Assembly: GCF_963678975.1 (NCBI RefSeq)
Contig: NC_089274.1
Location: 44,670,075-44,734,074 of the forward strand
DNA length: 64,000 bases
Direction: 5' to 3'
Origin: Dysidea avara
Lineage: Eukaryota > Porifera > Demospongiae > Dictyoceratida > Dysideidae
Position numbers and translations under genes: made by a program. This document shows, piece after piece, positions 47,891 through 61,536 of the stretch. How positions within the stretch are numbered: the first letter of the stretch is position 1; every line of letters begins with the position of its first letter. The notes under the pieces are model-generated. The model was not told where the DNA came from. It saw nothing but the letters and a program-made list of their open reading frames with translations, and searched no databases.

Positions 47891-48409
47891 TGATGTATTT
47901 ATTATGTAGGATTTCTGCTTAGCGCTTTGATGTGGGTGGGCTCAATTGAAGGACCAACTTCTGCTGCTCTTTATCAGAACTTTCTTGATGTTTATTGCTG
48001 CCATTTGGTTACTCATTCCTTTTCCACACAAGCAGTACATAGACCAGCAGACAGGGAAGGGAATTCCCATGCCAAAGATTGCTGGTCATTTAAAGGACAC
48101 TATCAACCCTCACGATGTTGTGAATGATGCCATACAAAATTTCTCAATGGTATACCAGAAGTATGCTAAACAAGAACAGGTTGATGAAGATGAGGTGCAC
48201 GCAGATGAGCAGGTCATTTACGACAGGAATGGCACCATAAATAACCAGAAAAGAAGTCTCCCACATCATGATAGTTTTACTGTGGGCAACGAAAAGGCCG
48301 CACTGCTGAACAGTGATGACAATGAAGATGATGATGATGAGTAAATGTATATCTTTGCTGAGCCAATACAATGTAGTGTTACAATATATGTATATCAGTA
48401 CAGTGCAAT

Positions 48410-50015
48410 GTCCTATATTATATAGCCATGTAATCTTGAAAATATTATTATTTGTATGTATAAAAAAGTAATTTCAGACTCCATGCTTGGTTAGATGCTT
48501 AATGGAGTAAATTGCTTTATGTAGTTATGATATTAATCACATACAATGAATGATATTGATCCAGTGGTACTTGGTATTGTTTGCATCTGACATGTAATAT
48601 ATTTTATGCATCAGTTGAGAAGAGACTCAAAGAAGTTGTAATTAGATATTGAAACCATTCAGCCCACCGTGTAATTTTCTACTTTGGAGGTGACGAGACA
48701 TCAGTTTCTATAAACCAACCACATTTGGCAACATGCATATTTGCATGTTCTCAAGTTTTGCTGATTGTCAATAATAGGTTTATAAAAACTATCTCATCTT
48801 GGAAAAATACTTGTATATAGGCTTATCAAAACCTGTAAAAATTGGTTTTGAATATGTAATTATTGACATTCCGTTTCAAGCAAGTCTCTTAATTAAAAGA
48901 CCATTTTCATACATAAGATGACTACTGCAATACATTGACACCTCTCTCTAATAGTGGTTAATTCTGCAATAACTTTTCAGAATACCGCCTACCTTGTGTC
49001 TGTTTGGTAACTCTTTGGGTGTCATTCCTGTTCCAGATGGGATTTTTGCCATAAAGAAAGTATAACTAGTGTCTGCAAACTTCATACAAGTGCTCAGTGC
49101 CTCACTAAAATGTCATGAAGTATTAACTCGCTCCATATAAAGGTGATGAAAACTACAGAATATGGTTTTGTGGTTTCCACCTAACAGTGATTTTATGCAA
49201 ACCACCACTAAACATGTGTGACATTGCATTGCAGATAATCTAGTTATAGTATTTATAACTACAGGTCATTAACATCATTACCTAAGAATGCAGTGGGAGA
49301 GGTAACGTGGAGTACCATTAGGTGACTGAGCGCCTTTAAGTATACATCCTGTTAGCCATGAGGTCACTGTGGCCACAAAGCAATTAATTTTAACCACAAT
49401 CCATCATCTAAGAATGCAGTCAGTAAAAGGATAGGACTTGGCATAAAATTATCATGATTGATATAATTATAGCTAGTTATCAGCCCTAGATTTTATTGAT
49501 GATATAGGCTTCTATATAAACATTGTTATTGGTCATTGTAATCGTTTTACACAACATATACAAGTACGTATAATAACTACCTTGCAACTATATCTTTGCA
49601 CAGAACCATGCAGCAAACAAACATCACCACAAAAATATGTTCCGACTTCCCTTCTATATATCCCAGCAATACTCATACAATTTGTCATATTGGAATAGAA
49701 GATTGGAGGCCTGCAGTCATCTTAATGAAACGTCCCCTTCCCCATTGACAAGGTTATTCCCTTACTTGTAAAGCCATCAGATATACATTTCAAGGTGTGA
49801 AAGACAAACTTGCCGTTTGGTCAACTTGAAGAACAGTTAGCTACATGGACAATGAAGTTGAAGCATATAGATAGTATTATGCTACGTACGTAGAATATTA
49901 TCTATGGCTGAAGTAACATCATATCATTTGCATAACAATTCATAACAATTCACTGAATGCTGGCAGAAATCAGAAAGGGTTTCCATTTGGCTTTACTAAC
50001 GACTGGTTCTGCCTG
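48410..50015. other. intergenic, no gene seen
   Basis: 48410-49200 is AT-rich with no recognisable feature. 49200-50015 aligns with 30360-31170 of copy 1. Confidence 0.55.
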
Positions 50016-51331
50016 AAGTAACTCATGGTGTGTTTCATGTAGTGATTGGTTACATGACATGTGAGACACCACAGTATCCATCAAGAACTTCCAGGTTTCA
50101 TGGTAAGATTAGTAATGTTTTATTAGTTTTACGTTGTAGTGTGATGTATGGATTAATTTTAAGTTTTGTTGTTGTAATTGTATTGTGTATGTATGCATTG
50201 TGTGGTGTATAATTGTATTTGTGTCTCTGCCAAGGAGGAACGGCCATGGCCAATTGGTGCAGTATAAGTTAACAATCAATCAACAATCATGTAATAAAAT
50301 TATAACCACTGGTGCACAGAGTGATCACTGTTACATTCATGTTATACATGATAGGTATTGTGCATGTAGGATGACATTGATAAGGTAGATGATAATTTTT
50401 TTATTAAGGCTTTACAGCACAAGTGTTGAAGGTCTGTAGGACACCTGGTCCTATGGCCTGTTTAAAGTTGTTACGTAAAGTATGTTTGAAAGGGTGGAGA
50501 AAGGAGAAAATCCATTACTGGACCTGGGAATTTATATACAGATAGCCAATATTTAGGCAAAAAGCCATTTCTTATCTGTAATTGTTTGTGCATGCATGCA
50601 TGTGTGTGTGTGTGGTGCAATACTTGTTATTGTCACGTGTTTGTATATGCATGTATGTTTAGTTTGTTGTTGCTGTTGTCTTTTGTATCACTCCAACAAG
50701 GAGGAATGCCAGCATTGTGCCAATTGTTGCAATTGTAAAATACTCAATCAAATCAAATCAGATACATGTACAGAGGACCATTGTTCATTTAGCAAGTGGA
50801 TGTCTTGATGTTCTTGTACATGCATGATAGTGGTATCTGTTAATGGAACACTGAAAAGACTCACACAAACTGTTGCAATAACACAACTATGTCAGATATA
50901 TACGTACTTCATGTCTTACTACACATTCTCTTACAGTGAAACTGACACTATATATAATCAGTTGCCGGCATAAGATTAATATCCATAGCTATAACCACAC
51001 ATGTGAGTAAAAAATTGAAAGTGCCCAGTGCATGTACAAACTTCTTTGGAATCGAGTTCATTTCCAAATAGTTTCCAATGTACACACTGAGGCTGTTCTT
51101 GCTGTGTTGATAAAAGTTATCAACATACCATTGGTGTCGACATTTTTAAACATGCCATGTATATCAGCTACAATACATACCAGTATAACTATCAACTGTG
51201 TGTGGTAATTACAGCACTATATGTATAATTTTATTTACTATATCTTTAACAGAAAATATATCATTACATTCATATAAAATCTATAATATGCTATACACTA
51301 CTTTAACGATGACCTTATAAATAGCTAATGT
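50016..51331. other. intergenic, with two related repeat tails
   Basis: No gene seen. Two related segments, 50225-50290 and 50690-50760, share CCAA..AAGGAGGAA, GCCA and CCAATTG blocks. They end in ATCA-rich tracts (CAATCAATCAAC; AATCAAATCAAATCA), like the 3' tails of non-LTR elements. From about 51130 to 51331 the sequence is the 3' flank of the decarboxylase gene and has a counterpart, inverted, at about 31905-32085. Confidence 0.55.
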
Positions 51332-53170
51332 TCACTTAAAACCACGACCTTGACGAGGCCAATTTGACAGTGGTTTGATGCCTTTCATAATGCCTGCTTG
51401 ATCTTTTCCAATTACCATACCATTGTAAAGATTCTGCTTTGCAATGCCCACCCATCTCTTTAACCTGACCACTGTTGTAATAGTTGCTTCAATGCTCAAT
51501 GGTGTTGCTGTAGGTTTGTCTTCTGGGAAGGCACCTGGTTTACGTAGTTCTTGCATCAAACTGTCAATCTTCTCTTTGTTAATACCTTTCATCATGTACA
51601 TATGAGTGTATTGGCGTAATTCATTACCATAGTAAACTCCTTCACTTGCTAATATGTACTTATACACAATGTCATCATTTGGTTTCCTGAAACGAACACA
51701 CAAAGCTAAGGGAGTGCGGGCAATCCATATATTTCTTCCAATTTCCTTCTCAACCTTCTCCAGCTCTTTTTCAGTGTACTCTGTTAATTTCAGACAGTTA
51801 AGGACTTCCTCCAACTGTTTCTCGTAACTGTGGGTACTGATGTAGGTCCACCAAAGCAAAGCAGATAAGCCATTGCGAGAACCAGCAAATGTGGTGTCTG
51901 GAGAGCCTATGACATCTGGGCGAGATGGTGGCAAAAGCTGAAGGCCTGTTTTAGTCATGAATATCCCAGTAGGCCATGGCATTCCTGGAAACTTGTGACC
52001 ACTTGTGATTATGGAGCAGACAAAAGGTAGCCGAAAATCAAAAACTGGAGCAGGCTTGATGTTTGTGCGACCTTGATCATAAGCCATTTGAACAAATGGC
52101 ATGTAACTAGCTCCCAATGCTCCATCCACATGAATCCAATAACCCTTACGAGGACATGCAATAGTATTACCAGTATCAGGATTAGTGATTTCAAGATTTC
52201 ACTCATCCATCCCATGCTTCTTCAGAATTGGCATTAGCTTCTCACCAGCTTCCTGCACACTGTCATATACACCTTTAAATGTTGTACCATAATTGAAAAT
52301 GAGTAGCACAGGGTAACCTTTCTCTGCAAAGAATTCTACAAGTTTGCAAAGTTTCTCCACATCAACATGTCCTGGACCAGTGTTACCTTCTGCTGAAGGG
52401 ATCTCAACTGGCCATTCTCCACCCAGTGGACAAGAGTCACGGTACAGTTCCGTTGCTACTTCATAGTAGGTCTTGATGTGAAGCATTGAAATAGCCTTGA
52501 TGACTGAATAGTGGGTTTCTTGTGAGTAGAAAGCTATTGGAGTATAAGCATTGGATTTGTTTTTGGGAGCCTTGGCCTGAGTGTAGTAGCAAACTGGTAT
52601 GTCTGATGACTCATCTGTCAACATAAATTTTCCCTCCAGATAGTCTCGAGCATTCCACAGGCCATAAATATTTCCTTCACTTGATCCCATTGTCAAGACG
52701 TACCCCCAGTAGGTATCTGGGTCAGTTGCATCATGAGGCCACTTTGCATTCCACAAACTGGCATAGTGATCTAGTACATTTCTCTCCATCCATTTTGTGT
52801 TTAGCGAATATGTGCCGGAAATAAAAGGGTCACCTACGTTGTTAAGAAGGGTGTCCAGATATGGAAATAGCACATCTGTGTAGCTTTTTCCAAGCGAGGC
52901 TTGGTAACCAAGATGATTAGCTGTCTGTTGCCTAGTGTGCTGGGCGGTTTCTTCTTGAGCTTGATGGCATTCCTGTTCGGTAAAGCCTGTAGATGGTACT
53001 TGATAGAAAGCAGGAGTGATTCCTCTTTCTAGTTTAGGAAAAGAATACAGTCCAGTAGGGTCCATCGAGGGCGGCGTAACTTTCAAATCGCCATTGCCAC
53101 TAATCGCCAGAGGAGACAAAGTTTCCCTCCATGGTTTTCGCTCTGGACCATAAGGAATGTCTTCAGACAT
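51332..53170 (-). CDS. group II PLP-dependent decarboxylase (histidine decarboxylase-like), in-frame TGA
   Basis: One uninterrupted exon of 613 codons. It belongs to the pyridoxal-dependent decarboxylase family (Pfam00282 type), nearest by motif order to the histidine/serine decarboxylase branch, so it should remove the carboxyl group from an amino acid to give an amine; the substrate is unknown. Visible motifs: VLTMGSSEGNIYG (around 158-170), SQETHYSVIKA with the PLP-stacking His at 220, FNYGTTFKGVYDSV, HVDGALGA with the Asp near 349 that contacts the PLP nitrogen, and TSGHKFPG with the Schiff-base Lys near 393. The ~100-residue N-terminal part precedes the usual start of the family. Codon 324 (52201-52199) is TGA, where the pseudogene copy has CAA; the frame is open on both sides. 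Either this allele is inactive or the base calls are wrong. Confidence 0.88.
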
Positions 53171-53282
53171 CCTACTGACTGCTCAACTCACTGCAGGCAA
53201 ATTAAGCGTATGCAATCATAGATTGTATAGCAAATTATAGGGATTCCAACGGTGACGTCACTACAGCTAATCCTCAATTAAT

Positions 53283-53410
53283 AAATACATGTATGAAAGA
53301 AAAACTAGTCCATGCCGAGGGTCCACTAGCAACCAGTGCTATAGCTAGTGGCGCGCGTAAACTATATACTACTAGTCTAAACTATCAAAACTAAGGGGTG
53401 TAGACCAAGG
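53283..53410 (-). mobile_element. LINE 3'-tail fragment
   Basis: Matches the 3' part of the LINE at 28421-28615: AGTCCATGCCGAGGGTCCAC, then a CTAGTGG block and ATCAAAACTAAG. No coding sequence. Confidence 0.65.
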
Positions 53411-53950
53411 TGCAGACAGACTTTTGGTGATGCCAGAACCTAGGTATTTAACACTTTAGCTATAGGTCAATCCCATCAGTGCAGCATGTCCCACCCCTAA
53501 ATCTGAGAACGATCTTAGCAATCTAACTATATATCACAATACCAGCTATACTTGACTGTTGTATTAGAGTGGCTGACCTATTAGGGTATCTCAATCTTGG
53601 TAAAGCTCATGCCACCCTGCAGGGAATTTTTAAACATTAGATCCTTTGAAATTTAATGTGAGGCTGATTTCACCAATTTACTAGTATTTTGACTCTCCAT
53701 GCAGGAATATAATGCATGCTGATGTAAAATTACAATGAGGTACGTTACAGTAATGATAGTGAGTGCTAGTTTTTGCTTAAACGCTTCTACACACACTGAG
53801 TCAGTCTCGATAATCTCATCTATTCCATTCCTATATTGTACAGTTCTTGCATGGCTACTATTACTGAATATTTGCCTGACTGCTGCATTAGGGCAACAGT
53901 TACTGTTCTATTAGAGTATATCTCAATCGTTTTTAATGCAGCCGTGCATG
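53411..53950. other. intergenic with dispersed-motif copies
   Basis: No gene. Two copies of the TATTAGAGTATCTC-type motif lie near 53560-53600 and 53895-53935. Confidence 0.5.
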
Positions 53951-53964
53951 AGTCCTGCGGGAGG

Positions 53965-54225
53965 TGAAAGTAATAAAGCACGAAATAGGAGATACTTGAT
54001 TCCAGTAGTCTAGTCCACCACTCCAGTACACTAGTGATTGTATACAACCTCGAGCTATGCTGTAATATACCATCATTCATCTCTTAATTGTTTCACTACT
54101 TTTTGAACAGTCACATGCATATGCATAACTGGCTATACAAAAAAACTTAACAAAGTAGTATATATTTAAAAGTTATAATAAAGTATAGGGATCCAAGCAA
54201 TAAAACAGTAGTGAAGAATGATGGC
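53965..54225. repeat. hairpin repeat family member, reversed
   Basis: 54050-54105 is the reverse complement of 5617-5700 (CTATGCTGTAAT, ACCATCATTCATCTCTT, GTTTCACTACTTTTT). 54180-54225 holds a partial opposite arm (AGGGATCC, AATAAAACAGTAGTGAA, GAATGATGG). The second arm is incomplete. Confidence 0.65.
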
Positions 54226-54998
54226 ATATTTTGAGTTTACTGTTCCTTGCTACTCTATTCATGTTGAGAATTTTTTTCATTGCTCATATCAAGCATGTAT
54301 CCTACAGCTTTCAGCAGACTGTGTGGTATACTGTCTTACATTTTCTAGTGACAAGCACTCTCACAGGTTTTGCATGTGTTCTGTGCAAACTGCATGCACC
54401 TGTGTAGTATATCAACCAATGAAAGTAGGTATTTTTCATGCATTCCAATGGTGGTATACCGTTTTACAAGATGAATGACCATGCATTAGTAGTTTGCACA
54501 AATCTATACATGTTTTAGTAAACATTAAACCATGCATGGCCACAGCCTTTGAGCCTTAGTAAGCCCCATCATAAAGCATAACTGTATAAATCTTGTTTGA
54601 TGTTGAAGCTACATACAACCCATACAGTACAAAACAAAGAGTCCACAAGACTAATAAATTTCTCATGTTACATCTCCATCTTCAAGTTGTGCTACACAGT
54701 ACATTTGATTTATACCCACTGCACAAGATAAATTGCAAATTATACCATTCTGCTTACTCCTTCATATACAGTACTGCTTTTGAAACTGAAATATTTCCTA
54801 AAAAGAGGGTGCATAAAAGGTTAGTACTTACTGCTCTGTTATAAATTTGTAGACATGATGCACTCAACATGTACAGAAGGTCACAAATAATCATGCTCAA
54901 TCCATTCTCAATCAAACAAAGGTATATGCAATAAGTTTATGGCTTCTGTGGGATGTGTTAACTATGAAACCATGTATGCGATTTAGCCTACACATGTT
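54226..54998. other. intergenic, no gene seen
   Basis: AT-rich spacer without recognised exons or repeats. Confidence 0.45.
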
Positions 54999-55370
54999 AC
55001 TCCATGCAGTATAATGGGTTGTATTGGAGGCTGATGGAGCATTATAATATACAAACTACTAACACTGCTCTTTGAAATGATCCATGGTGGTGGTTCATTA
55101 GTTTCAAGCCAGGGTCTGTGAATACAGTTTCCCTACCCCACACAATAAAAAAGCAGTCACCATGTTGCTCCAGCATAATAGGTTGTATTGGAGGCTGATA
55201 TGGAGCATTATTATATAAGACTGCTCTTCAAAATGATCCATGGTGGTGGTTCATTATAGTTTCAAGCCAAACCGCTTTCTTTTGTGTGAGGGAGAAAAAT
55301 GGGTCTGGTTTATCTCTGAATGTGGTTTCCCTACCCAACCCAAAATATTTTTTCAAAGCGGTCAGGACAT
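54999..55370. repeat. two-unit tandem repeat, ~165 bp unit
   Basis: 54999-55161 and 55162-55370 share GGTTGTATTGGAGGCTGAT, GATCCATGGTGGTGGTTCAT, TTTCAAGCCA and GTTTCCCTACCC in the same order. Non-coding. Confidence 0.75.
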
Positions 55371-55657
55371 GAGAATAGTTCATACTATGAAATGTGTGGG
55401 AGCATTTTTAATTATTTGTGTGTAGTTACTGATATATGAACAGGCTTCAAACAATGCCTTGCAGTCATACAGTTGCTACAAAACAAAAGAACAGCATCAT
55501 CGACAGTCACAAACCCATGACAATGCATGGGAGAAGGTATAAACACATAACCTCAAAAACCACAGTGATACTTAAGGAGCTATAATCACAACTGACATAA
55601 AATGGCACCAGTGCATTAAAAAATAAATAGCATACAAAAAAAAGATAACTAATCATG

Positions 55658-58600
55658 TCATCTGGGGGATCTCATTTGTGATCTTAACACATCAAGAGCA
55701 CTTTCATATGTCAAATTATCCAGATCTCTGTCTTCATCATCATCTCTATCTGGTCGCTTGTAGTGACATGCTAGCCACAGATAGAGCAGGAGTGCAAAGA
55801 ATGACAGGATCATCACAATGGGTAAATTGGTTAGAAACAGTAGGATGATTTCTGCAACTAGAGATCCCAAGCCCCACATGAAATAAAACATCCCGATCAT
55901 AAATCCCTTCATTTCACGTGGTGACTGTGCATATGCAAATTCAAGAGCTAACAAAGAAACATACACAACAGTACATTACATATTTTATGTACACTATGTC
56001 ATAATATATGTATAACTAATTGGCCTCTCACACTTTACAAAATTTCAAAGCATTATATATCACAACCCATACTGTATAGTAAGGACCACTGAGATTTGTA
56101 TTATAAAGATATCAGCCTCACTTATCCTTAAGATGACCTGGAAGTATTGTTATCAAGCCCAAATGTAGATTCAGAGCAAATTCTTCCAATAAGTTTTATG
56201 GAATTTTAAACTTTTATTTACATAATTTTTTGCTGATTGACAACTTAATGATTCCCTCAGATAAGCGTAACTCAATATTGGCTTACGCATTACAGGCTTA
56301 ATTTCTTCGCCATTTGAGATCACTTGGGTCTGATACATGCCACCATGGACTTACTTTTGGCCTCCACTTCTTTCTGCTTGCAGCACAAAGCATTAATTTG
56401 TGGTAGCACATCTACAGCTTTGTGTGCTGATGTAAGCATAGAGCAGAAACACCTTCAACAGTCAAAGTAATCGAGTCTAGACAAGCTTCACATATTGCTA
56501 ATTCCAGATTTTTGTAAACAGCTATAACAACAAGATGAGGAAAGTATATTGTCCTTTAGTCAGCTTACCCCATGCATGGGTCACCTCAAATTAAGCTACA
56601 CAGTAAACAGACAGAACACATCCGAAAATAACTAAAATGCTATTTGCTTACTACCATACAGTACGATAGTAGGGACGACGAAGGTGTGGGTGCCCACTGG
56701 TAGCAACTATTGATAATAGCTAAAGTGTATTTTACTATTTCAGTGGACCTTTAATTAGCATGCTCATGGATGTTAAAGGCAACGTGCAGTTGTAAGTGCA
56801 GGTGCGAATGTTTCTGCAGCAGTGCATATACACACAAGTAGAGATTGGGTGATTTTTGTACATAAGATCTAATGGAACAGCTATAGAACAGATAAAGCCA
56901 TGTGTGACTGTTCTAACTATTACAATATTGAACATGGCTGTTGTGTTAGGGTGACTGCTTTATCAGAGTATCTCAAGTGGGCCTCAGCTAACTGGACTAC
57001 ATTCAAGTTTCGACAATTTAAAAAAAAAAATCAATATCTGGCTGCCTGTGTATATAGTGTTTAGTTTTTAATGCTGTATTTGATGTTAGATGGAATAATA
57101 GTATTCTGTAAAGGTGATTTTCGTCATGTAAGTCGTCTCTAGGATGATTTTTAGAGGCGGAATTTATGGACAGTGCCCATCGCTTTAGGGGAAATCCATA
57201 CTAAACAGTGATAATTGAACATATGATGAGTATTAATAAAAAGTACAAATTTAAAGCTATTGGTAGTCATTTTTAAAACTTAGTAAACCACACTCTCAGT
57301 ACTGCATACAATGCAGCAGATTGCAGAGCAATGTTGTACAAATCTCTGTAATGGAATTACATTGTAAGGAAATATTCCAAGTAAATATAGTAGTAAATGA
57401 ATCAGAGATTGTGAATGTGGTGGCTAAGGACTAGGGACCCAGCTTTTCTCAGGATTTACTATAAATTTACACTTTGTAATGTTTTTACAGTCTTTACATT
57501 GTATCAGCTAACACTGCAGGTCACCATTTTCCTTGTCCTATGAACCTCTACTATGAAAATTTTGGTTAGCATAAACCAGTCTTTCTCCGCAATGAACACA
57601 ACATGATACTACCCCATTACACCATCTTCTCAGCACGTTGTTATAGCTTGTTCTTCAGTGAAGAGGTCACTGTAGGCGCAAGCTATGCAACAGAAACATA
57701 GAACAAGTAGTTCAACGTGCAGGCCCCATGGTTAAGTGGAGTACAAAATCCTTCCACAATATGAGTAATTGCAGGCAAGACAAACACTTATTGAAATTCT
57801 ATAATAGTAGTGATTTGAACAAGTGCCCTATGCTAACTAGTCTGAACTATTTTTGGAGTATGCACTTACGACAGAGAAAAGTGGTCTAACCATTGCAGTA
57901 CCAGGTAAGGAATGTACACATGTTATGAAATACACATCGTATCAGTAAGATCCTGAAAAAAGTTGGGTCCTTGAGTCCCTGGTCTGGTCTCCAGGTCCAC
58001 TGTTTATACTAACTCAAGAATCAGCTTTTCAACCTCAGTAAACTAATAGCATTTACAACTGCACATATATACATACACAGCACAGCAGCTTACCACCAAC
58101 TTCTATCAGTACTTCACTCAGCCCCAACATTACTGCACTACCTATGGAAAGGGCTGCTGGTATGTACCAAATGGAAGAGTTGGGATGGTGGATCATTGTA
58201 TGAGGAAACTTCCTTGCTAGGTCAAATGAGTAGAGGACCGCAGTTATTGTTGATGCTGATATCAAACACAGAACTGACCCAATGCCAACCCTATTTAGCA
58301 TGTTAGGAGTATATCCACCCAAAAGAGGATACGCAAGTTTATCAAATACTGGTATAATTGTGAGGATTGTTAAATCTTCTGCTATAGTTAACAAGATGCT
58401 GCCATTAAAATAGCATTCTGTGCTTTTTATTATGACATCGGAAAACAACTGCAGAACAGTTATTACCTATAGACAAAAAATACAATGTGTACATTACAAC
58501 AGAGGCACTTACAGCTGTGATCAACATCAGTGTTCCTATCATGGAGAAAAGGATCAATAAAAGTCGATAGAATGTCTTAACATCTTCTACTTGCGTACTA

Positions 58601-59499
58601 GTAAATGGTCCACCATATCTTAACTTAGCTAGGTCTAATCTGGGAGGTGGGTCTTTGTTAATCGTGAAGGCACTCTGGTGCGGGTCATACTTTGCTTTCC
58701 GTGCAAAACCTATCACCTTTACTACCAGAGATAATGGGTTCTTGATTTCCTTCTGATGATGTAGCCACTGCTTGCAACAGAAAAGTACACAAGAAGCTAA
58801 ACTAAGAGCAACTGTAGACAGTGTCAAAGTTACATAAGCTACAGTTTCATCATCGTTATGTCTACTGTCACTTGGATGTTGACTACAGCTGAGTACCAGC
58901 TGAAATATAACAGCGACAGCACCAATGTTCCTTGTCCAATAGTACCAGTGAAACAATGAGCTCAACTCCTCACCCCAAGCCCCCCTGACTTGGTCTGCCA
59001 AAAAGGGTACCATGTTCACTTGCACTGCAGCAGATCCAGCACACAACACAACAAACAGAATTGTGAACAGTACAACCATTGATACTCCTTGCCAAACTGC
59101 TGCAAATCCAAGTGAAAACATCAAAGCAAGAAGACCATAACAAACCGCACATATCAGTACACCAGATGTGATGACATTTAGTCGTCCAAACCTCACGTCG
59201 GCGAGGTAACCAGCAAATGGATACAACAGAAATGGAACAGAGTTTAGTACTGTTTCAGCCAAAATCGTGTTGTGAATGCTCTCGTTGACATGCAGTCGTG
59301 AATAAGACTCTGCAATTCGAAACGCCGAAGACGTAACGTTGTGAAAGGCGTACCTCTCCAAAGTGGAAACCACTAGAAGAGCCAACACTGCTCTATTTAT
59401 AGGAAATTTCCGGGGATGGTACCTGCAACATCTGGAAATATCTGATTCCAGCACTTCAGTAGACTCATAACCAGAATGGGACTGAGAATCAACTTCCAT
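55658..59499 (-). CDS. proton-coupled oligopeptide transporter (POT/SLC15 family)
   Basis: POT proteins are 12-helix symporters that take up di- and tripeptides (and, in the SLC15A4 branch, histidine) with protons at the plasma or lysosomal membrane. Three exons, 59499-58513, 58466-58094 and 55947-55658, join with matching phases to 549 residues. The N-terminus has STLERYAFHNV, corresponding to the family ExxER region with its first Glu not conserved. Next comes the PTR2 signature FAGYLADVRFGRLNV in the loop between helices 2 and 3. Exon 3 has LEFAYAQSPREMKGFMIG, the second PTR2-like signature near helix 10. Hydrophobic segments are spread along the chain, and the tail is polar and acidic. 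A cytosolic DxxxLL-type lysosomal signal is not clear at the N-terminus. Family is certain; subfamily and substrate are not. Intron 2 (55948-58093) holds only repeats. Confidence 0.9.
55948..58093. other. intron 2 of the SLC15-family gene
   Basis: No exon seen. Contains the dispersed repeat GTAAAGGTGATTTTCGT at 57110-57190 (copy at 11335-11430), a repeat near 56715-56755 shared with 12010-12065, and a motif copy TTATCAGAGTATCTCAAG near 56960. Confidence 0.6.
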
Positions 59500-59560
59500 T
59501 GTTTTACTCCTCTATTTAACGCGCACAACCATAGCTACGCGCGTGCGCGTTTTTGCATGT
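59500..59560 (-). promoter_or_regulatory. probable promoter region of the SLC15-family gene
   Basis: Just upstream of the ATG is a CpG-rich stretch in otherwise AT-rich DNA: AACGCGCACAACC and ACGCGCGTGCGCGTTT. The alternating GCGC core resembles an NRF1-type site (GCGCATGCGC) but is not exact. Assignment is inferred from position and composition. Confidence 0.4.
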
Positions 59561-59939
59561 AAGGGATAGAAATTGAGTCAGGAGTTCTTTCACCTTTAAG
59601 TTTTTTTGTTTTTTTTTTTAATATAAAGCGATCAATCACATAATTAAAATTGTAGCTAAGTACATGTGTACTTAATGAGTCACTGCATGAGAATAATATC
59701 GCTGTTGTACGTAAATTGAAATATTAGCTACTCACTTGTCCAGCACTTCAAGTGATCACACAACTGATATATCCTAGTCTCTGTGTCCTGCATTGCCATT
59801 ACACTGCATGACATACTACCCGCCTATAACATTTGGAGCACAGCCTCAGCTGCATCACAACTGATCAGTGTCCACCAACTTTTGCTATTCAACACTCCCA
59901 GGTGCTGTCTATCAACTATTATTAATATTGTTAATTAGC
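59561..59939. other. spacer, no gene seen
   Basis: AT-rich, with a T-rich run near 59598-59620. Nothing recognised. Confidence 0.45.
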
Positions 59940-61490
59940 AAAGCCCACAAGGGGTAACACGTTAATGTGCATTACAATCAAATTATCTGAGTGGTTTTAA
60001 AATGTTTCGAGACTAATTGTGTGAATATCAGGAACACATTGAATGATTGTTCTGGGTAGAAAAGAATACTTGAGCTTGAGAGGATGTATGACACCAGGGA
60101 TGGTATTGGTAAGTAATGATCAGGTATTACCGGACAACTACTCCGAGCTTGAAAATTAAGGTGAGTCTCAAGCAACTGTTTTTCGATTTTGTAGTATATA
60201 GGCCACTTAAGATAGGTTAACACGTCTGTGATGTTGTCATGGTTTTGGTTAGATCTATGCCATGGTTTATTGAAGTGAGCAGCGTGGTGTTGAATCTTTT
60301 CTAATTTACTATTAGTCATGTGATGATAGGGGTCCCAGATGGCTGAGCAATATTCTATCGATGGTAAGAGCAAATGTTTATAGACGTGTTCTTTAATTTC
60401 TAATGGCGCATTATGAAGGTTTCTTTTCAAGAACCCAAGTAGTTGGTTTACCTTGTTACAGATGTAATCGGTATGAAAATGCCGTGATAGTTTGTGGTGC
60501 AGACAGACTCCAAGATAAATACTGTAGCCAGTGGAATATCAGACATTTTGTATGTGAAAGTACTCTTATTATGGTGTGTTGTTATTAACTACATTTGGAG
60601 ATGTTGAAATCCATCATCCAGTCAGTTGCCAATTGTGCATCTTGAAGTATTTGATGGCCGTTCGGTGTTTTGATGGCTTTAAATGTAAATGAGGATATCG
60701 TCAGCAAATAATCGGATTTCACTTTGTATGTTGGTAATAATGTCATTGATATAAATTAAGAAAAGAACTATAGTCCAAGAACAGACCCTTGGGGAACCAG
60801 ATGCATGTCACATCACCAATAGATGATTTAGAACCTTCTTGTTGCGTGTGACCACGAAGAAAGGATTTAAGTTTCCATAATAACTTAGTTTGTAGAGGAG
60901 TCTTGAGTGGGATACTTTATCAAAAGCCTTAGAAAATTTAGTATTGCAGCATCAACTTGTCTAGCAATATCGTTAATGGCGATATGCAGGAGTGCTTTGA
61001 CCTAAATCCGAACTGTTTGTCAGAGCTTTGACCTATATAAATCCGAACTGTTTGTCAGAAAGAATATTTTGATCATCTAAATGATTCATTTTTGACTTAC
61101 TATAATGTGTTCCATTGATATTGCTGATGTTAATGAAATAGGGCAGTAGTTCTTTGGGTCGGATTTTTGAATATCGGACTGACACGGTATATTTCCACTG
61201 TGAATCTGTGATGGTACTATTCCAGTTTCTAGAGATATGTGAGTATAAGCATAGGAGAAATTTCAGCTGCTGTTGTCTTTAGTACATGTGGATGTATAGA
61301 GGAGATTTTGATGGTTCACAGTTGGTTAGAATTTGTAAACTCCTTGTTCAGTGATTTCAAGTGTTGGCAGGGATGGATGTAATGAAGGACTTTTGTCAGG
61401 AATAGTAAGTACTGCTGTTGTCATCAGTTGTAAACACAGATTTGAAATGATCATTTAAGATTGTGATTATACACTGGAAAGACAGCAATA
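59940..61490 (-). mobile_element. LINE (non-LTR) fragment, C-terminal reverse transcriptase
   Basis: Minus strand. Near 60710-60680 is the catalytic LFADDILIY. 60430-59978 encodes FLKRNLHNAPLEIKEHVYKH, LLLPSIEYCSAIWDPYH and KLEKIQHHAAHF, the usual end of CR1/Jockey-like LINE proteins. Several frameshifts and stops make it non-functional. A 30-bp piece (CTTTGACCT..AATCCGAACTGTTTGTCAGA) is repeated in tandem at about 60994-61060. A second copy of the same family starts at 63215. Confidence 0.85.
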
Positions 61491-61536
61491 CAGCTGATTA
61501 TATCCAGGAGGGTTAAACCCTCAGAAAGTAAAAAAA

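Noticed and set aside
52199-52201. TGA read as selenocysteine in the decarboxylase
   Set aside because: The paralogue has Gln here, the site is in a linker away from the PLP pocket, and no SECIS-like hairpin was evident in the 3' flank.
54218-54844. Plus-strand frames of 83-86 codons
   Set aside because: Low complexity, no splice context, no family motif. The first begins in a hairpin repeat.
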